This document shows positions 39,088 to 48,187 of a stretch of 64,000 bases of DNA, piece after piece (within the stretch, counting starts at the first letter, position 1; each line of letters begins with the position of its first letter). The translations under genes were made by a program, and so were the position numbers. This stretch comes from UBA1672 sp051967755 (GTDB lineage Bacteria > Pseudomonadota > Alphaproteobacteria > Micavibrionales > Micavibrionaceae). The DNA lies in assembly GCA_051967755.1 (NCBI GenBank), contig JBQDYD010000002.1, positions 310,001 to 374,000 on the forward strand, in the 5' to 3' direction. Below the pieces are notes generated by a model. That model was not told the DNA's origin. It was given only the letters and a program-made list of their open reading frames with translations, and made no database searches.

Positions 39088-40569
39088 ATGAAAGACATCG
39101 TATCCTTGTGTAAAAGACGTGGTTTTATCTTCCCTGCGTCAGATATTTATGGCGGTTTAAACGGATTTTGGGACTATGGTCCACTAGGGGTGGAGCTAAA
39201 GAACAATCTTAGAGATCGTTGGTGGAAGGATATGGTTCTCTGTCCGCCGATAGGTCCTGACGGCAATCCGATTGATATTTTGGGTGTTGATTCTTCAATT
39301 ATCCAAAACCCTAAATGCTGGGAAGCATCCGGTCATGTCGGTGGTTTTAATGACCCTATGGTGGATTGTAAGGAATCAAAAAAGCGTTACCGCGCGGATC
39401 ACATTAAAGTGTTCATCCCAAAGGATGGTGAAGGCGTAAATATTGCCTTTGATAAAGATGCTGAGGATGATGAGATTGCATCGCGCCTGAAAAAATTGGC
39501 AAAAGGCAAATCTGCCGAAGATTATGATGTAACAACATTTGAAAAGATTGATGCTGATCAAATGGCGAATACGGTTGGCCCCGATGTCAAAAAACCGGGC
39601 AGCCTGACAGAGCCGCGCCAGTTTAATATGATGTTTCACACATATGTCGGTGCAACGGCGGGCGATGATAATAAAGCCTATTTAAGGCCGGAAACATGCG
39701 CGGGTATCTTTCTGAACTTTAAGAATGTGGTTGATTCCAGCCGTGCGCGCGTGCCGTTCGGTATTGCCCAAGTGGGGAAAGCATTCCGTAACGAAGTCAC
39801 CCCGCGTAACTTTGTATTCCGTTCTCGTGAGTTTGAGCAAATGGAGCTTGAGTGGTTTTGTGAAGAAGACGAAGTGCCGATGTGGTTTGATTTCTGGGTG
39901 GATGAGCGCACGAAGTTTTGGGAATCAGTTGGTATTCCAAAGTCAGAGCTTCATTTCCTTGATGTTGAAAAGGATGAGCTTGCACATTATTCAAGCCGCA
40001 CAATTGATGTCGAATATCGTTTTCCGTTCTCAGCCCCCGAGTTTGATGAGCTTGAAGGTATTGCACATCGCGGTTGTTTTGACCTGACGCAGCATCAAGA
40101 GTTTTCAGGCACAAAGCTGGAATATTTTGATCAACCAACGAATAAGCGTTTTATGCCGCATGTGATTGAGCCATCGACCGGTCTTACGCGCGGTGTTTTG
40201 GCGTTGTTATGTCAGGCATATACAGTTGATGAATCACGTCCGTCTGGTGTGTATATGGATTTCCATCCTTCTATGGCGCCTAAAAAAGCCGCGATCTTGC
40301 CATTAACAGCGAAAGATGAGCACGTGCCGATTGCACAACGTTTATATCTGAGTTTGCGTGATGAGTTCGCGGTGGATCTGGATATTAAGCAAAATATCGG
40401 TAAGCGTTATGCGCGTCAGGATGAAATCGGTACGCCGTTCTGTTTCACGATCGATAATGATACAATTTCTGATGAAACGGTTACTGTTCGTCATCGCAAC
40501 ACAATGAAGCAAGAGCGCATTCCGCTTGATAATATTAAGCCGTTCCTGCGTGCGGAAATCGGAAAATAA
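39088..40569 (+). CDS. glyS: Glycyl-tRNA synthetase, single-chain (alpha2) type
   Basis: The start at 39088 gives 493 residues beginning MKDIVSLCKRRGFIFPASDI; the longer frame upstream is AT-rich and lacks homology. Class II motifs are clear: YGGLNGFWDYGPLGVELKNN, RPETCAGIFLNF, RNEVTPRNFVFRSREFEQME and GLTRGVLALL, with an anticodon-binding domain after about residue 390. This is the dimeric form found in archaea, eukaryotes and some bacteria, not the alpha2-beta2 GlyQ/GlyS pair common in Proteobacteria. Confidence 0.95.
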   Translation: MKDIVSLCKRRGFIFPASDIYGGLNGFWDYGPLGVELKNNLRDRWWKDMVLCPPIGPDGNPIDILGVDSSIIQNPKCWEASGHVGGFNDPMVDCKESKKRYRADHIKVFIPKDGEGVNIAFDKDAEDDEIASRLKKLAKGKSAEDYDVTTFEKIDADQMANTVGPDVKKPGSLTEPRQFNMMFHTYVGATAGDDNKAYLRPETCAGIFLNFKNVVDSSRARVPFGIAQVGKAFRNEVTPRNFVFRSREFEQMELEWFCEEDEVPMWFDFWVDERTKFWESVGIPKSELHFLDVEKDELAHYSSRTIDVEYRFPFSAPEFDELEGIAHRGCFDLTQHQEFSGTKLEYFDQPTNKRFMPHVIEPSTGLTRGVLALLCQAYTVDESRPSGVYMDFHPSMAPKKAAILPLTAKDEHVPIAQRLYLSLRDEFAVDLDIKQNIGKRYARQDEIGTPFCFTIDNDTISDETVTVRHRNTMKQERIPLDNIKPFLRAEIGK

Positions 40570-40582
40570 CCAAGTAGGCTTG

Positions 40583-41761
40583 ATGTCGCATACATCGCAA
40601 GGAAGCATTTCTGAAAAAACATTAATTGTGGGGCATCATTACCCCGCAATTGACGGGCTTCGGGGGATTGCTGTGTTGCTTGTGATATGGTTCCACGCCT
40701 CTATATTTGCTCATGAAGTAAATCCTGCCGCTTATACTGGGTTTTTAAGGTTTTACTATAATTTTACAGTGTTAGGCTCTACGGGGGTCGACCTCTTTTT
40801 TATTTTATCAGGCTTCCTGATTACAGGTATTTTAATTGATACGGCCTATGAGAAGGGGATATTCAAAAATTTTTACATACGAAGAGCACTACGGATTTTT
40901 CCCTTATATTATCTGTGTTTGGCACTGTTTACAGTTGTTTGTCTGGCTTCAGGAAAAGACATATTTTCTGGCATGCGTTGGCTGACCCATCTTTTTTATC
41001 TTCAAAATTGGTCGGTTCTTTATAATTTTGATTCCTATATGTATCTCAACCATACTTGGTCATTAGCGGTTGAAGAGCAGTTCTACTTACTGTGGCCATT
41101 TCTATTCTTGGCTGTTTATAAAAGGTCTATGAAAATGACAATTGTCATGTGTTTGGTTTTGATTATATCATCCGGCATTCTTCGATCTGTATTTTATCAT
41201 CAGGGTTTTCAAAAATTATATTATTCGGCAACAATATGCAGATTGGATGGTCTTATACTGGGCGCTCTGTTGGCTGTATTGTGTAAAAATTATAAGGCAT
41301 ACATGCGTAAAAATATTGATGTATTTTTGTATGGTATGGTGGTTACCTCTTTGGTGGTTGTTGTTATGGCTTTATCAAGCGCTGATTACAATGCCTTCCA
41401 TGGTTTATTGATTAGTCTAGGTTTGGTAGTTTGCAATGTATTTTATACATGCTTATTGGCCTGTATTTTCTTGGGGGATACGCGCTCCGGTATCTGTGCT
41501 TTGTTTCGTAACAAGTATCTTCAGGGGATAGGGCGCGTGAGTTATGGTGTGTATATTGTGCATGTCCCTGTTATGATGGTGATAGGGTATTATATGGTTT
41601 CTTACGAGATGACATATTGGTGGAACCATATCTTACTGCTTATTGGCGGGAGTGTAGTTTCCGTTATTCTTGCTCTCTTAAGTTATAAATTTTTCGAAAG
41701 CCCGATATTACGTCTAAAAAGTAAATATGCTCCGCTTACAATGACTGAGAAAAGTAAATGA
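40583..41761 (+). CDS. OafA-like acyltransferase (acyltransferase 3 family), copy 1
   Basis: From the ATG at 40583 the product is 392 residues with about ten membrane helices. The family hallmark YPAIDGLRGIAVLLVIWFHA (residues 20-39) carries the conserved catalytic-type histidine, followed by FFILSGFLITGILID, FYIRRALRIFPLYY and SLAVEEQFYLLWP. Such proteins move acyl groups, often acetyl, onto cell-surface sugars. The stop overlaps the next start (ATGA), so the pair is co-translated. Confidence 0.93.
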   Translation: MSHTSQGSISEKTLIVGHHYPAIDGLRGIAVLLVIWFHASIFAHEVNPAAYTGFLRFYYNFTVLGSTGVDLFFILSGFLITGILIDTAYEKGIFKNFYIRRALRIFPLYYLCLALFTVVCLASGKDIFSGMRWLTHLFYLQNWSVLYNFDSYMYLNHTWSLAVEEQFYLLWPFLFLAVYKRSMKMTIVMCLVLIISSGILRSVFYHQGFQKLYYSATICRLDGLILGALLAVLCKNYKAYMRKNIDVFLYGMVVTSLVVVVMALSSADYNAFHGLLISLGLVVCNVFYTCLLACIFLGDTRSGICALFRNKYLQGIGRVSYGVYIVHVPVMMVIGYYMVSYEMTYWWNHILLLIGGSVVSVILALLSYKFFESPILRLKSKYAPLTMTEKSK

Positions 41762-42906
41762 AGGAACAACGCACGTTGATCGTTGGGCATCATTACCCCG
41801 CAATTGATGGCATGAGGGGCTTTGCTGTGTTGCTTGTGATATGGTTCCACGCCTCATATTTCGTGACGATCGGAATGGAAGAGCAACTAGGCGGCATCAC
41901 CTATGGTTATTACTTGCTGTCAATCCTGGGTGAGACAGGCGTTGATTTATTTTTCGTGTTATCAGGGTTTTTGATTACAGGAATTCTGATAGATACGGCA
42001 AATGATAAGCATGTATTTAAGAATTTCTATATTCGCAGATCATTGCGTATTTTCCCCCTATATTACATGGTGATCGGTCTCTTTCTGATATATTTTGTCG
42101 TGATGATCGGCGCTGAGAACCTTGATGGCACAAAGGCGCTTTTGCATCTTTTTTATCTTCAAAACTGGACGTTTTCGCATAATCAAGATCAGTTTATCCT
42201 GCTTGATCACACATGGTCTTTGGCGGTTGAGGAGCAATTTTATCTGCTCTGGCCATTAGTCTTTCTGTCTTTTTATAAAGGGGCCCTCAAAGATGTTATT
42301 TTGATTTGCCTGGGTTTGATTGCGATTTCCTGGGGGCTTAGGGTCTATCTTTCCGGTATTGAGCAATATAAATGGGCGTATACCTTCACCGTATCCAGAA
42401 TGGACGGTTTGGCATTAGGCGCATTGCTGAGTGTTTTGTGCGCGCATCATATGGATACAATTCGCGGGATGGCGAAGTTTTTACCGGTGGTGATTTTCGT
42501 TATAGCCGCCGCTATCTTATATCTCTTATTTTCTCAGAATACGAAAATGGACAGCCACCATATTATGATTAAATATGGCCTTATACTTTTTTCAATTTTG
42601 TATGTGTCATTACTGGCTTATGTTTTTCTATCCTCAGATCGTAATCCGGTTAAGCGCTTTTTCTCTATGTCATGTTTACGGGGGGTAGGGCGCGTAAGTT
42701 ATGGGATGTATTTGTTCCATACCCCAGTCATGATGATCGGTGTGCGTATGTTGTATTCATATGAGTTGCCATATTTACAGGCGCACCTGATCCTGCTTGG
42801 CGGCGGGCTGGGGGTGACTTATGCTTTGGCGTTTATGAGCTACCATCTCTTTGAAAAACGTTTGCTTGGTTTAAAGGCAAAATATGCCCCTCTGGCGGCT
42901 GATTAA
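41758..42906 (+). CDS. OafA-like acyltransferase (acyltransferase 3 family), copy 2
   Basis: The 382-residue paralog starts inside the stop of copy 1. It opens with almost the same residues (TLIVGHHYPAIDGMRGFAVL, then LVIWFHAS) and has the same FFVLSGFLITGILID, FYIRRSLRIFPLYY and SLAVEEQFYLLWP motifs. It has diverged in the middle and C-terminal helices, which may give a different acceptor. Two short DNA blocks are still identical to copy 1. Confidence 0.93.
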   Translation: MKEQRTLIVGHHYPAIDGMRGFAVLLVIWFHASYFVTIGMEEQLGGITYGYYLLSILGETGVDLFFVLSGFLITGILIDTANDKHVFKNFYIRRSLRIFPLYYMVIGLFLIYFVVMIGAENLDGTKALLHLFYLQNWTFSHNQDQFILLDHTWSLAVEEQFYLLWPLVFLSFYKGALKDVILICLGLIAISWGLRVYLSGIEQYKWAYTFTVSRMDGLALGALLSVLCAHHMDTIRGMAKFLPVVIFVIAAAILYLLFSQNTKMDSHHIMIKYGLILFSILYVSLLAYVFLSSDRNPVKRFFSMSCLRGVGRVSYGMYLFHTPVMMIGVRMLYSYELPYLQAHLILLGGGLGVTYALAFMSYHLFEKRLLGLKAKYAPLAAD

Positions 42907-42994
42907 TCTTGCCGGATTTTCCTTGTAACATCCTTTTAAAAAGTCTCTTATAGGGGGTATATAATTTTACCACTTAAAAGAGGAGCATTTAAGA

Positions 42995-43339
42995 ATGGCT
43001 AATGGTTATTATGAGATCAAACAAGCGAAGGATGGTCAGTTTCATTTCAATCTAAAAGCAGGGAACCATGAAATTATCCTGAGCAGTGAGCTATATACAA
43101 CAAAAGCGGCATGCGAAAACGGTATCGAATCGGTTCAAAAGAATAGTGGTGATGACAGCCTGTTTGAAAAACGCGAATCAAGCAACGGTAAGCCGTATTT
43201 TGTATTGAAGGCGAAAAATCATCAGGAAATTGGCCGCAGCGAAATGTATGAATCTGAGGCGGCATGCGACAATGGCATTCAATCTGTTAAAAAGAACGGT
43301 GCTTCTGAGGAAGTGAAAGATAAAACCGAAGCTGCCTAA
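42995..43339 (+). CDS. YegP-like protein with two DUF1508 repeats
   Basis: The 114-residue protein holds two tandem repeats (residues about 4-50 and 55-102) of the pattern F-L-K-A-x-N-H-E-I-x-x-S-E-x-Y-x-x-x-A-A-C-x-N-G-I-x-S-V-x-K-N. This is the YegP/DUF1508 duplication, a small alpha-beta fold of unknown role. AGAGGAGC precedes the ATG. It has a TATAAT-like element at about 42959 but no clear -35 box. Confidence 0.9.
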   Translation: MANGYYEIKQAKDGQFHFNLKAGNHEIILSSELYTTKAACENGIESVQKNSGDDSLFEKRESSNGKPYFVLKAKNHQEIGRSEMYESEAACDNGIQSVKKNGASEEVKDKTEAA

Positions 43340-43357
43340 AAGTTTCTTGATATAAAT

Positions 43358-44101
43358 TTATAAAGAGGCCATGTGACGTAATATGTCATTGGCCTTTTTT
43401 GTATAGCTACCGTCGGCTTCGTGCATGATGATGCCCGGATGTATCGTTGTTCCGGCCTTTTTATGTTTATAGGCACGGATTAAAACGCGTTTTGCGGGGG
43501 TGTCTGCTTTCGGGTACAGAGGAATAATTTCAACAGCCCCAAAGCGGCGCCGACCATTCTCACTATATAATGCATGAATAATGCTGTCTGCTTGCTCTGC
43601 TTCATGAACGATGGTCAGGCTTCCTTGGCCTTTTATGTGGTGCCATGCGCGTGTAATCCAACTTTGCAGGTTTGAGCTATCTTCTAAATGCCCCATTGCT
43701 TGGGCCTTAGAGGGGGAGGGGGAGTGCTTGTGTGCGCCCGCCCTTTTATATGGGGGGTTACATATAATGTGGTCGAACGTTGCGATGTCCAGATCGTTTC
43801 TGATATCGGCACACAGAAAGGATGTGCGCTCTTCCATATTGTTATTTATTGCATTTTTACGGCTTAGTTCTATGTGATCATTTTGAATATCGATTCCCGT
43901 CAATTGCGTTTGGGGAACACGTTTTAATACGCATAAACCTGCGCTGCCGACGCCGCATCCTAAATCAAGCACGGTTTGCTCCGGTTTGATCGGGCATGCT
44001 GCCGCTAGCATGACACTATCCATAGAGGTGCGAAACCCCTCCGGCGCTTGAAGTAGCGAGAGAGATCTGTTTAAAACATGGATCAAAGGCTCTTGTGTCA
44101 T
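43358..44101 (-). CDS. SAM-dependent methyltransferase, TrmN6/YfiC-like
   Basis: The 247-residue protein has a Rossmann SAM-binding motif DLGCGVGSAG (residues 46-55) and the adenine/glutamine N-methyltransferase motif NPPY (115-118). This matches the COG4123 group that includes the tRNA(Val) A37 N6-methyltransferase. The N-terminal GFRTSMDSVMLAAA is also typical. Substrate assignment is by family only. Confidence 0.85.
   Translation of the reverse strand: MTQEPLIHVLNRSLSLLQAPEGFRTSMDSVMLAAACPIKPEQTVLDLGCGVGSAGLCVLKRVPQTQLTGIDIQNDHIELSRKNAINNNMEERTSFLCADIRNDLDIATFDHIICNPPYKRAGAHKHSPSPSKAQAMGHLEDSSNLQSWITRAWHHIKGQGSLTIVHEAEQADSIIHALYSENGRRRFGAVEIIPLYPKADTPAKRVLIRAYKHKKAGTTIHPGIIMHEADGSYTKKANDILRHMASL
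43364..43401 (+). terminator. Terminator of yegP lying inside the convergent gene
   Basis: AGGCCA (43366-43371) pairs with TGGCCT (43390-43395), extended by TGAC/GTCA, and TTTTTT follows. The hairpin is within the last 45 bases of the minus-strand methyltransferase gene. The convergent genes therefore share this stretch. Confidence 0.65.
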
Positions 44102-44121
44102 GCTTTGTTTTACTCAAAGCA

Positions 44122-45063
44122 TTAGCTTTTGTCACGAACGACTTTGTTGGGGGATGTTGTTTGTGTCATCACCATCAAATCCAGTGGCTGGGCAATGAGG
44201 CTGAAAAACGGGCTCTGTGGAATTTTTCTGGCTGTTGTCTGGGCTTGCCGCGCATGTAACGTGTTAAATAAACTGTTATTAGCGGTATTATCTTGTTGTT
44301 CTGTATAGGTACCGTTTCGCATCGCTTGTGCACGCTGCATGATGATATTATCAGATATTCGGTGCGGATAGAGGCTGTTTTTGTTTGTCATCTTTCGCGC
44401 GGGCAAATCCGGCGGCGTCGGGATGTTTGATGCTATATCGAAGTTTGCAGTTTCTTCATGCTCTGTTTGAAATTTTTTATCAAAAAACTGATAAACCTGT
44501 TCCATAGTCCTGGGCTTTCCTGTTGTTGAGTCATAAAAAACATTTGTATTTGCTTTGGCCGCCCTGGGGTTTAGGTCTGCGGCATATTGTATCGGGTTTT
44601 CATCGCGTGCATTTAAAAATGATGCTGCGCCGCTGGCGCCCAGAAAATGCGCAAGGTAAAGTTCTGTTGAGCCAACCTCACCCCCCCAATGATTATTTAA
44701 AAAACGTTCATTTTCAGAGGCAAAAGCCGCAGCCATAAAAGAGGCTTTTTCCGGGTCTTTACGCATGTTCAAGATTTCAGACCTGGTTTTTCCTTCTGTA
44801 TCTATCCCATATTCATCGCCGTAACGCTCAACCATCTGAAGCCATGTGCTGTCTATGAACTGGTATAGCCCTGTCGCGGAGCTGGTTTTGGATTGTGCGT
44901 CAGGGTTAAAGCTGCTTTCGGCTTTTGCTTGGTTAACCAAATAGGAAAAATCGACCCCCGAGCTTTGACTGGCGGTATTTATTGCATTCATGATATCTTT
45001 AGGAACGTGCATCGTATACGCTCTTAAGTTATTGTTTTGTAATAAATTTGATTCGTAACTCAT
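44122..45063 (-). CDS. Lytic transglycosylase-like (SLT domain) protein
   Basis: Residues 35-140 form an SLT/goose-lysozyme-type domain: Glu49 in NQAKAESSFNPDAQS is the predicted catalytic acid, and GLYQFIDSTWLQMVERYG follows. The remaining 170 residues are hydrophilic and of unknown fold. No standard signal peptide is seen at the given start, so export may need another route or a missed start. A phage or flagellar/secretion-associated enzyme is possible. Confidence 0.8.
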   Translation of the reverse strand: MSYESNLLQNNNLRAYTMHVPKDIMNAINTASQSSGVDFSYLVNQAKAESSFNPDAQSKTSSATGLYQFIDSTWLQMVERYGDEYGIDTEGKTRSEILNMRKDPEKASFMAAAFASENERFLNNHWGGEVGSTELYLAHFLGASGAASFLNARDENPIQYAADLNPRAAKANTNVFYDSTTGKPRTMEQVYQFFDKKFQTEHEETANFDIASNIPTPPDLPARKMTNKNSLYPHRISDNIIMQRAQAMRNGTYTEQQDNTANNSLFNTLHARQAQTTARKIPQSPFFSLIAQPLDLMVMTQTTSPNKVVRDKS

Positions 45064-45160
45064 TCTGTTTATACTCTTCAGTCAAGATGTTTAAAAACAC
45101 GTATTACAAACATTGCAAGTGCCATGCCAATATGATGCTGTGTTGTGGGAAAGGTCTTTG

Positions 45161-45664
45161 ATGAGTGAAATATTTGCGTCTGAAAAGAGGACTAAGCCAA
45201 GTTTAGACGGAGGGCATAATTTTGCTGCTGTCGGGCTTATGATATGTTTTCTGGCATTTTCCCTGTCGATATCAACGCCATGGGTTATGGCAGAGTTTCA
45301 ACCGCCGCCATCAGCGGAGGAGGATGCGGGCTTTAGCTTTTCCAGATGGCTGTATTTTGAGCTATTCGGAACGCCGCAGGCCGAAGATGTAAATCAGATA
45401 GAATTGTCACAAGATGAAGAGGCCGTGCCAAGGTCGGAGCATTGGACCAGATACTGGTCACTTCTTATAATTGCTGTGGCGATGGTGGGGCTGATTAATT
45501 CAACAATTGGCGTTTTGCAAAGGCAGAGTAAGCTTCTTACAATTTCCGGTATATCACTCGGCGTTTTGGCGATTACATTTCAGTATATTGTCATTGCCAT
45601 GTCAATTTTGGTTGTTCTGGTACTTCTTGTCTTTTTATTAAGCGCAATTGGTGTAGACTTTTAA
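45161..45664 (+). CDS. Hypothetical membrane protein (about three helices)
   Basis: The ATG at 45161, with GGAAAGG upstream, gives 167 residues. Hydrophobic segments lie near residues 22-42, 103-122 and 128-165, separated by an acidic, proline-containing periplasmic or cytoplasmic loop (QPPPSAEEDAGF, LSQDEEAVPRSE). I do not recognise the family. It is followed 28 bases later by the acyl-CoA dehydrogenase gene and may be co-transcribed with it. Confidence 0.65.
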   Translation: MSEIFASEKRTKPSLDGGHNFAAVGLMICFLAFSLSISTPWVMAEFQPPPSAEEDAGFSFSRWLYFELFGTPQAEDVNQIELSQDEEAVPRSEHWTRYWSLLIIAVAMVGLINSTIGVLQRQSKLLTISGISLGVLAITFQYIVIAMSILVVLVLLVFLLSAIGVDF

Positions 45665-45692
45665 GGGCATAATGTAGCGAAAGGGATCATAT

Positions 45693-47294
45693 ATGTACGC
45701 ACCTCCTGTGAATGAAATGTTGTTTATTCTTAATGATGTGCTTGGGTTTGAACATGAGGATTTGGACCCGGAAACATGTGAGGCTGTATTGGATGAAGCT
45801 GCAAAGCTCGCCTCAGGTGTATTAGCGCCGCTGAATAAATCAGGCGATGAGCAGGGAGCGGTCTTAAAAGACGGTCAGGTGAAAACCGCTGACGGTTTTA
45901 AGGACGCATATAAGGCCTATTGTGACGGGGGGTGGAATGCGGTTCCCTTTGATGCTGATTATGGCGGGCAGGGCTTGCCCTGGGCGTTGGCTTTTCCAAT
46001 TCAGGAAATGTGGCAAGGGGCAAACATGTCTTTTGGTTTGTGTCCGCTTTTGAACCAAGGGGCGGTTGAGGCCATACTCTCGCATGGTTCTGAGGAACAA
46101 AAAGAGTATTATCTTCCTAAATTGATATCGGGAGAATGGACAGGAACCATGAACCTGACAGAACCGCAGGCAGGATCTGATCTGGGTTTATTAAGGGCAA
46201 AAGCAGAACCGCAAGGTGATGGTACCTATAAAATTACAGGGCAGAAAATTTTCATCACCTATGGTGATCACGATTTTACAGAGAATATCATACATTTGGT
46301 TTTGGCACGTACGCCGGATGCGCCGGATGATGTAAAGGGAATTTCCTTATTCATTGTGCCGAAAGTTCTGCAAGACGGCACCCGGAACAGTGTGAATTGT
46401 ATCGGGCTGGAGCATAAGCTTGGTATACATGCGTCACCAACATGTACGATGGATTTTGACGGTGCCACCGGATACCTGATAGGGGGTGAGAATCAGGGGC
46501 TTAAGTGCATGTTTACAATGATGAATAACGCGCGCTTATCTGTTGGGCTACAGGGGGTCGCGATTGCTGAGGCTGCGTATCAGCATGCGCTTGGTTACGC
46601 GGTTGACCGTGTTCAGGGTAAATCATTTAAAACCGGAGAGAGGGTAACAATATCTGAGCATGCCGATGTGCGGCGTATGCTGCTGGATATGCAGTCCCGC
46701 GTGGTTGCGGGCCGTTTAATGGCGTATGCAGCGGCGATGGAGCTTGATAAATCGGTCTCCGGTGATGCGGCGGCGAAAGGCAAGGTTGATTTCATGACGC
46801 CGATCGTCAAGGGCTGGTGTACGGACATGGCTGTTGATGTTACCTCTGTTGGTGTTCAGGTGCATGGCGGAATGGGATTCGTTGAGGAAACGGGCGCGGC
46901 GCAGTATTACCGTGATGCCCGTATTTTGCCGATATATGAAGGCACAAACGGTATTCAGGCGGCAGACTTTGTTTTTCGTAAGGTTTTATTTGATAAGGGG
47001 GCTGTGGCTAAAGAATTTATTGCTGAGCTTAAGTCTGTTTTACCGAAAGAGCACGTGCAGCCCATCGATGATGCGACCAACCTTATTTTGGAGGCGGGGC
47101 AGGCGAAAGATTTGGATCGTGTGGCGTGGCTGTCTGTGCCTTATCTGAATGCGTTTTCTTACGCGCTGGGGGCTTATTATCTGACCAAAGCGGTTGATGA
47201 AAATCCGGACTTTGTATTCTCAAACGGTATTACATGCGCAGATATGGCGGAATTTTATAATGCCGCCTATATGCATACCTTAAAAGTTTCTTGA
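45693..47294 (+). CDS. Acyl-CoA dehydrogenase, large (AcdB-like) type
   Basis: The 533-residue flavoprotein has the N-terminal helical domain, the FAD-binding beta domain (MNLTEPQAGSDLG, ITGQKIFITYGDHD) and the C-terminal helical domain (QVHGGMGFVEETGAAQYYRD, ILPIYEGTNGIQA). It should oxidise an acyl-CoA at the alpha-beta bond and pass electrons to ETF. It is shorter than the usual 590-600 residues of this subfamily, so the extra C-terminal domain is reduced. Chain-length preference is not readable. Confidence 0.93.
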   Translation: MYAPPVNEMLFILNDVLGFEHEDLDPETCEAVLDEAAKLASGVLAPLNKSGDEQGAVLKDGQVKTADGFKDAYKAYCDGGWNAVPFDADYGGQGLPWALAFPIQEMWQGANMSFGLCPLLNQGAVEAILSHGSEEQKEYYLPKLISGEWTGTMNLTEPQAGSDLGLLRAKAEPQGDGTYKITGQKIFITYGDHDFTENIIHLVLARTPDAPDDVKGISLFIVPKVLQDGTRNSVNCIGLEHKLGIHASPTCTMDFDGATGYLIGGENQGLKCMFTMMNNARLSVGLQGVAIAEAAYQHALGYAVDRVQGKSFKTGERVTISEHADVRRMLLDMQSRVVAGRLMAYAAAMELDKSVSGDAAAKGKVDFMTPIVKGWCTDMAVDVTSVGVQVHGGMGFVEETGAAQYYRDARILPIYEGTNGIQAADFVFRKVLFDKGAVAKEFIAELKSVLPKEHVQPIDDATNLILEAGQAKDLDRVAWLSVPYLNAFSYALGAYYLTKAVDENPDFVFSNGITCADMAEFYNAAYMHTLKVS

Positions 47295-47298
47295 ATTT

Positions 47299-48075
47299 CT
47301 ATTTCTGAGACACTTCGCGCTTACAAGTCATTCTGGCCATCAGTCTCATGCTGTTTTTAGTGGCCGGACCAATTTTTCCTGTGTGGCGTTCTAATGCCTT
47401 TGCCCATGTACGGGCGTAGCATTCACAATATTTCTTTTGATCCAACCCTTCCATGCCATAGCCGGAGCCAGCCATACAACCAGTATATTCTTGCCCTGTA
47501 GAATCCACGAGGTTTTTACATTTACCGTTGATAAGGATTGCGCCGATAATTTCATCTTGCCCTCTGATAGGGTCGGTTGTTATGCGCTCTTGCAAGAAAT
47601 TCGCAGCCAAACATTCGCAGTCGGCTCTGGTTCTTAGCTGCTGATTGCTTTTACAGTATTGATAGATATGCTCTGCTTCTTCGCGCTGCTTCTCAGTGAC
47701 TTCAATATCATCAAGTGATCCGTTTCCATTAACGGCTTTCGCGTCGTCCTTCAGGCATGAATTTACGTTTTCCGCAATGATTTGTTCTACGCTTGCACCA
47801 TTCCCAAGCTTTAGGCGTGTCTCAAGGTACATGGTTGCGGCGCATTTACAATCTTTGCGCTCGCTCATGACTGTGTTGTTTTTACATTTTTTGTAATATC
47901 TTTGGGCTTCTTCTATTTGCGTATCAGAGGCCTGAGAGAAAACATTTTGTCTTTTTACTTCAGCTGCGGATTTCTTTCCTGCTTGTGGCAAAGCATTGCC
48001 CGCATCCTGCGCAGAGGCGGCAGAGATGTTTAAGAAAAGTAGGGAGCATAAAGATAAAACAAAGAATAAACGCAT
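47299..48075 (-). CDS. Exported Cys-rich repeat protein of unknown function
   Basis: A signal peptide (MRLFFVLSLCSLLFLNISAASA) is followed by three imperfect repeats of about 55-60 residues. Each has the core C-x(9-12)-C-x-C-x-x-A (for example CKNNTVMSERKDCKCAATMY and CKSNQQLRTRADCECLAANF; third CMAGSGY...KYCECYARTW). A further lone cysteine ends each repeat. Disulfide-stabilised helical hairpins in the periplasm are likely. It converges with the acyl-CoA dehydrogenase gene four bases away. No known family is recognised. Confidence 0.75.
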   Translation of the reverse strand: MRLFFVLSLCSLLFLNISAASAQDAGNALPQAGKKSAAEVKRQNVFSQASDTQIEEAQRYYKKCKNNTVMSERKDCKCAATMYLETRLKLGNGASVEQIIAENVNSCLKDDAKAVNGNGSLDDIEVTEKQREEAEHIYQYCKSNQQLRTRADCECLAANFLQERITTDPIRGQDEIIGAILINGKCKNLVDSTGQEYTGCMAGSGYGMEGLDQKKYCECYARTWAKALERHTGKIGPATKNSMRLMARMTCKREVSQK

Positions 48076-48187
48076 ATCTCACCAATTCAATTGTATAGTT
48101 AAAACCATAAACATAATAACACCTTATAGGCGTATGATGCCATACTAACTTTGAAATAGCGGTGAGAATCGCAACAATTGGCGGTGA

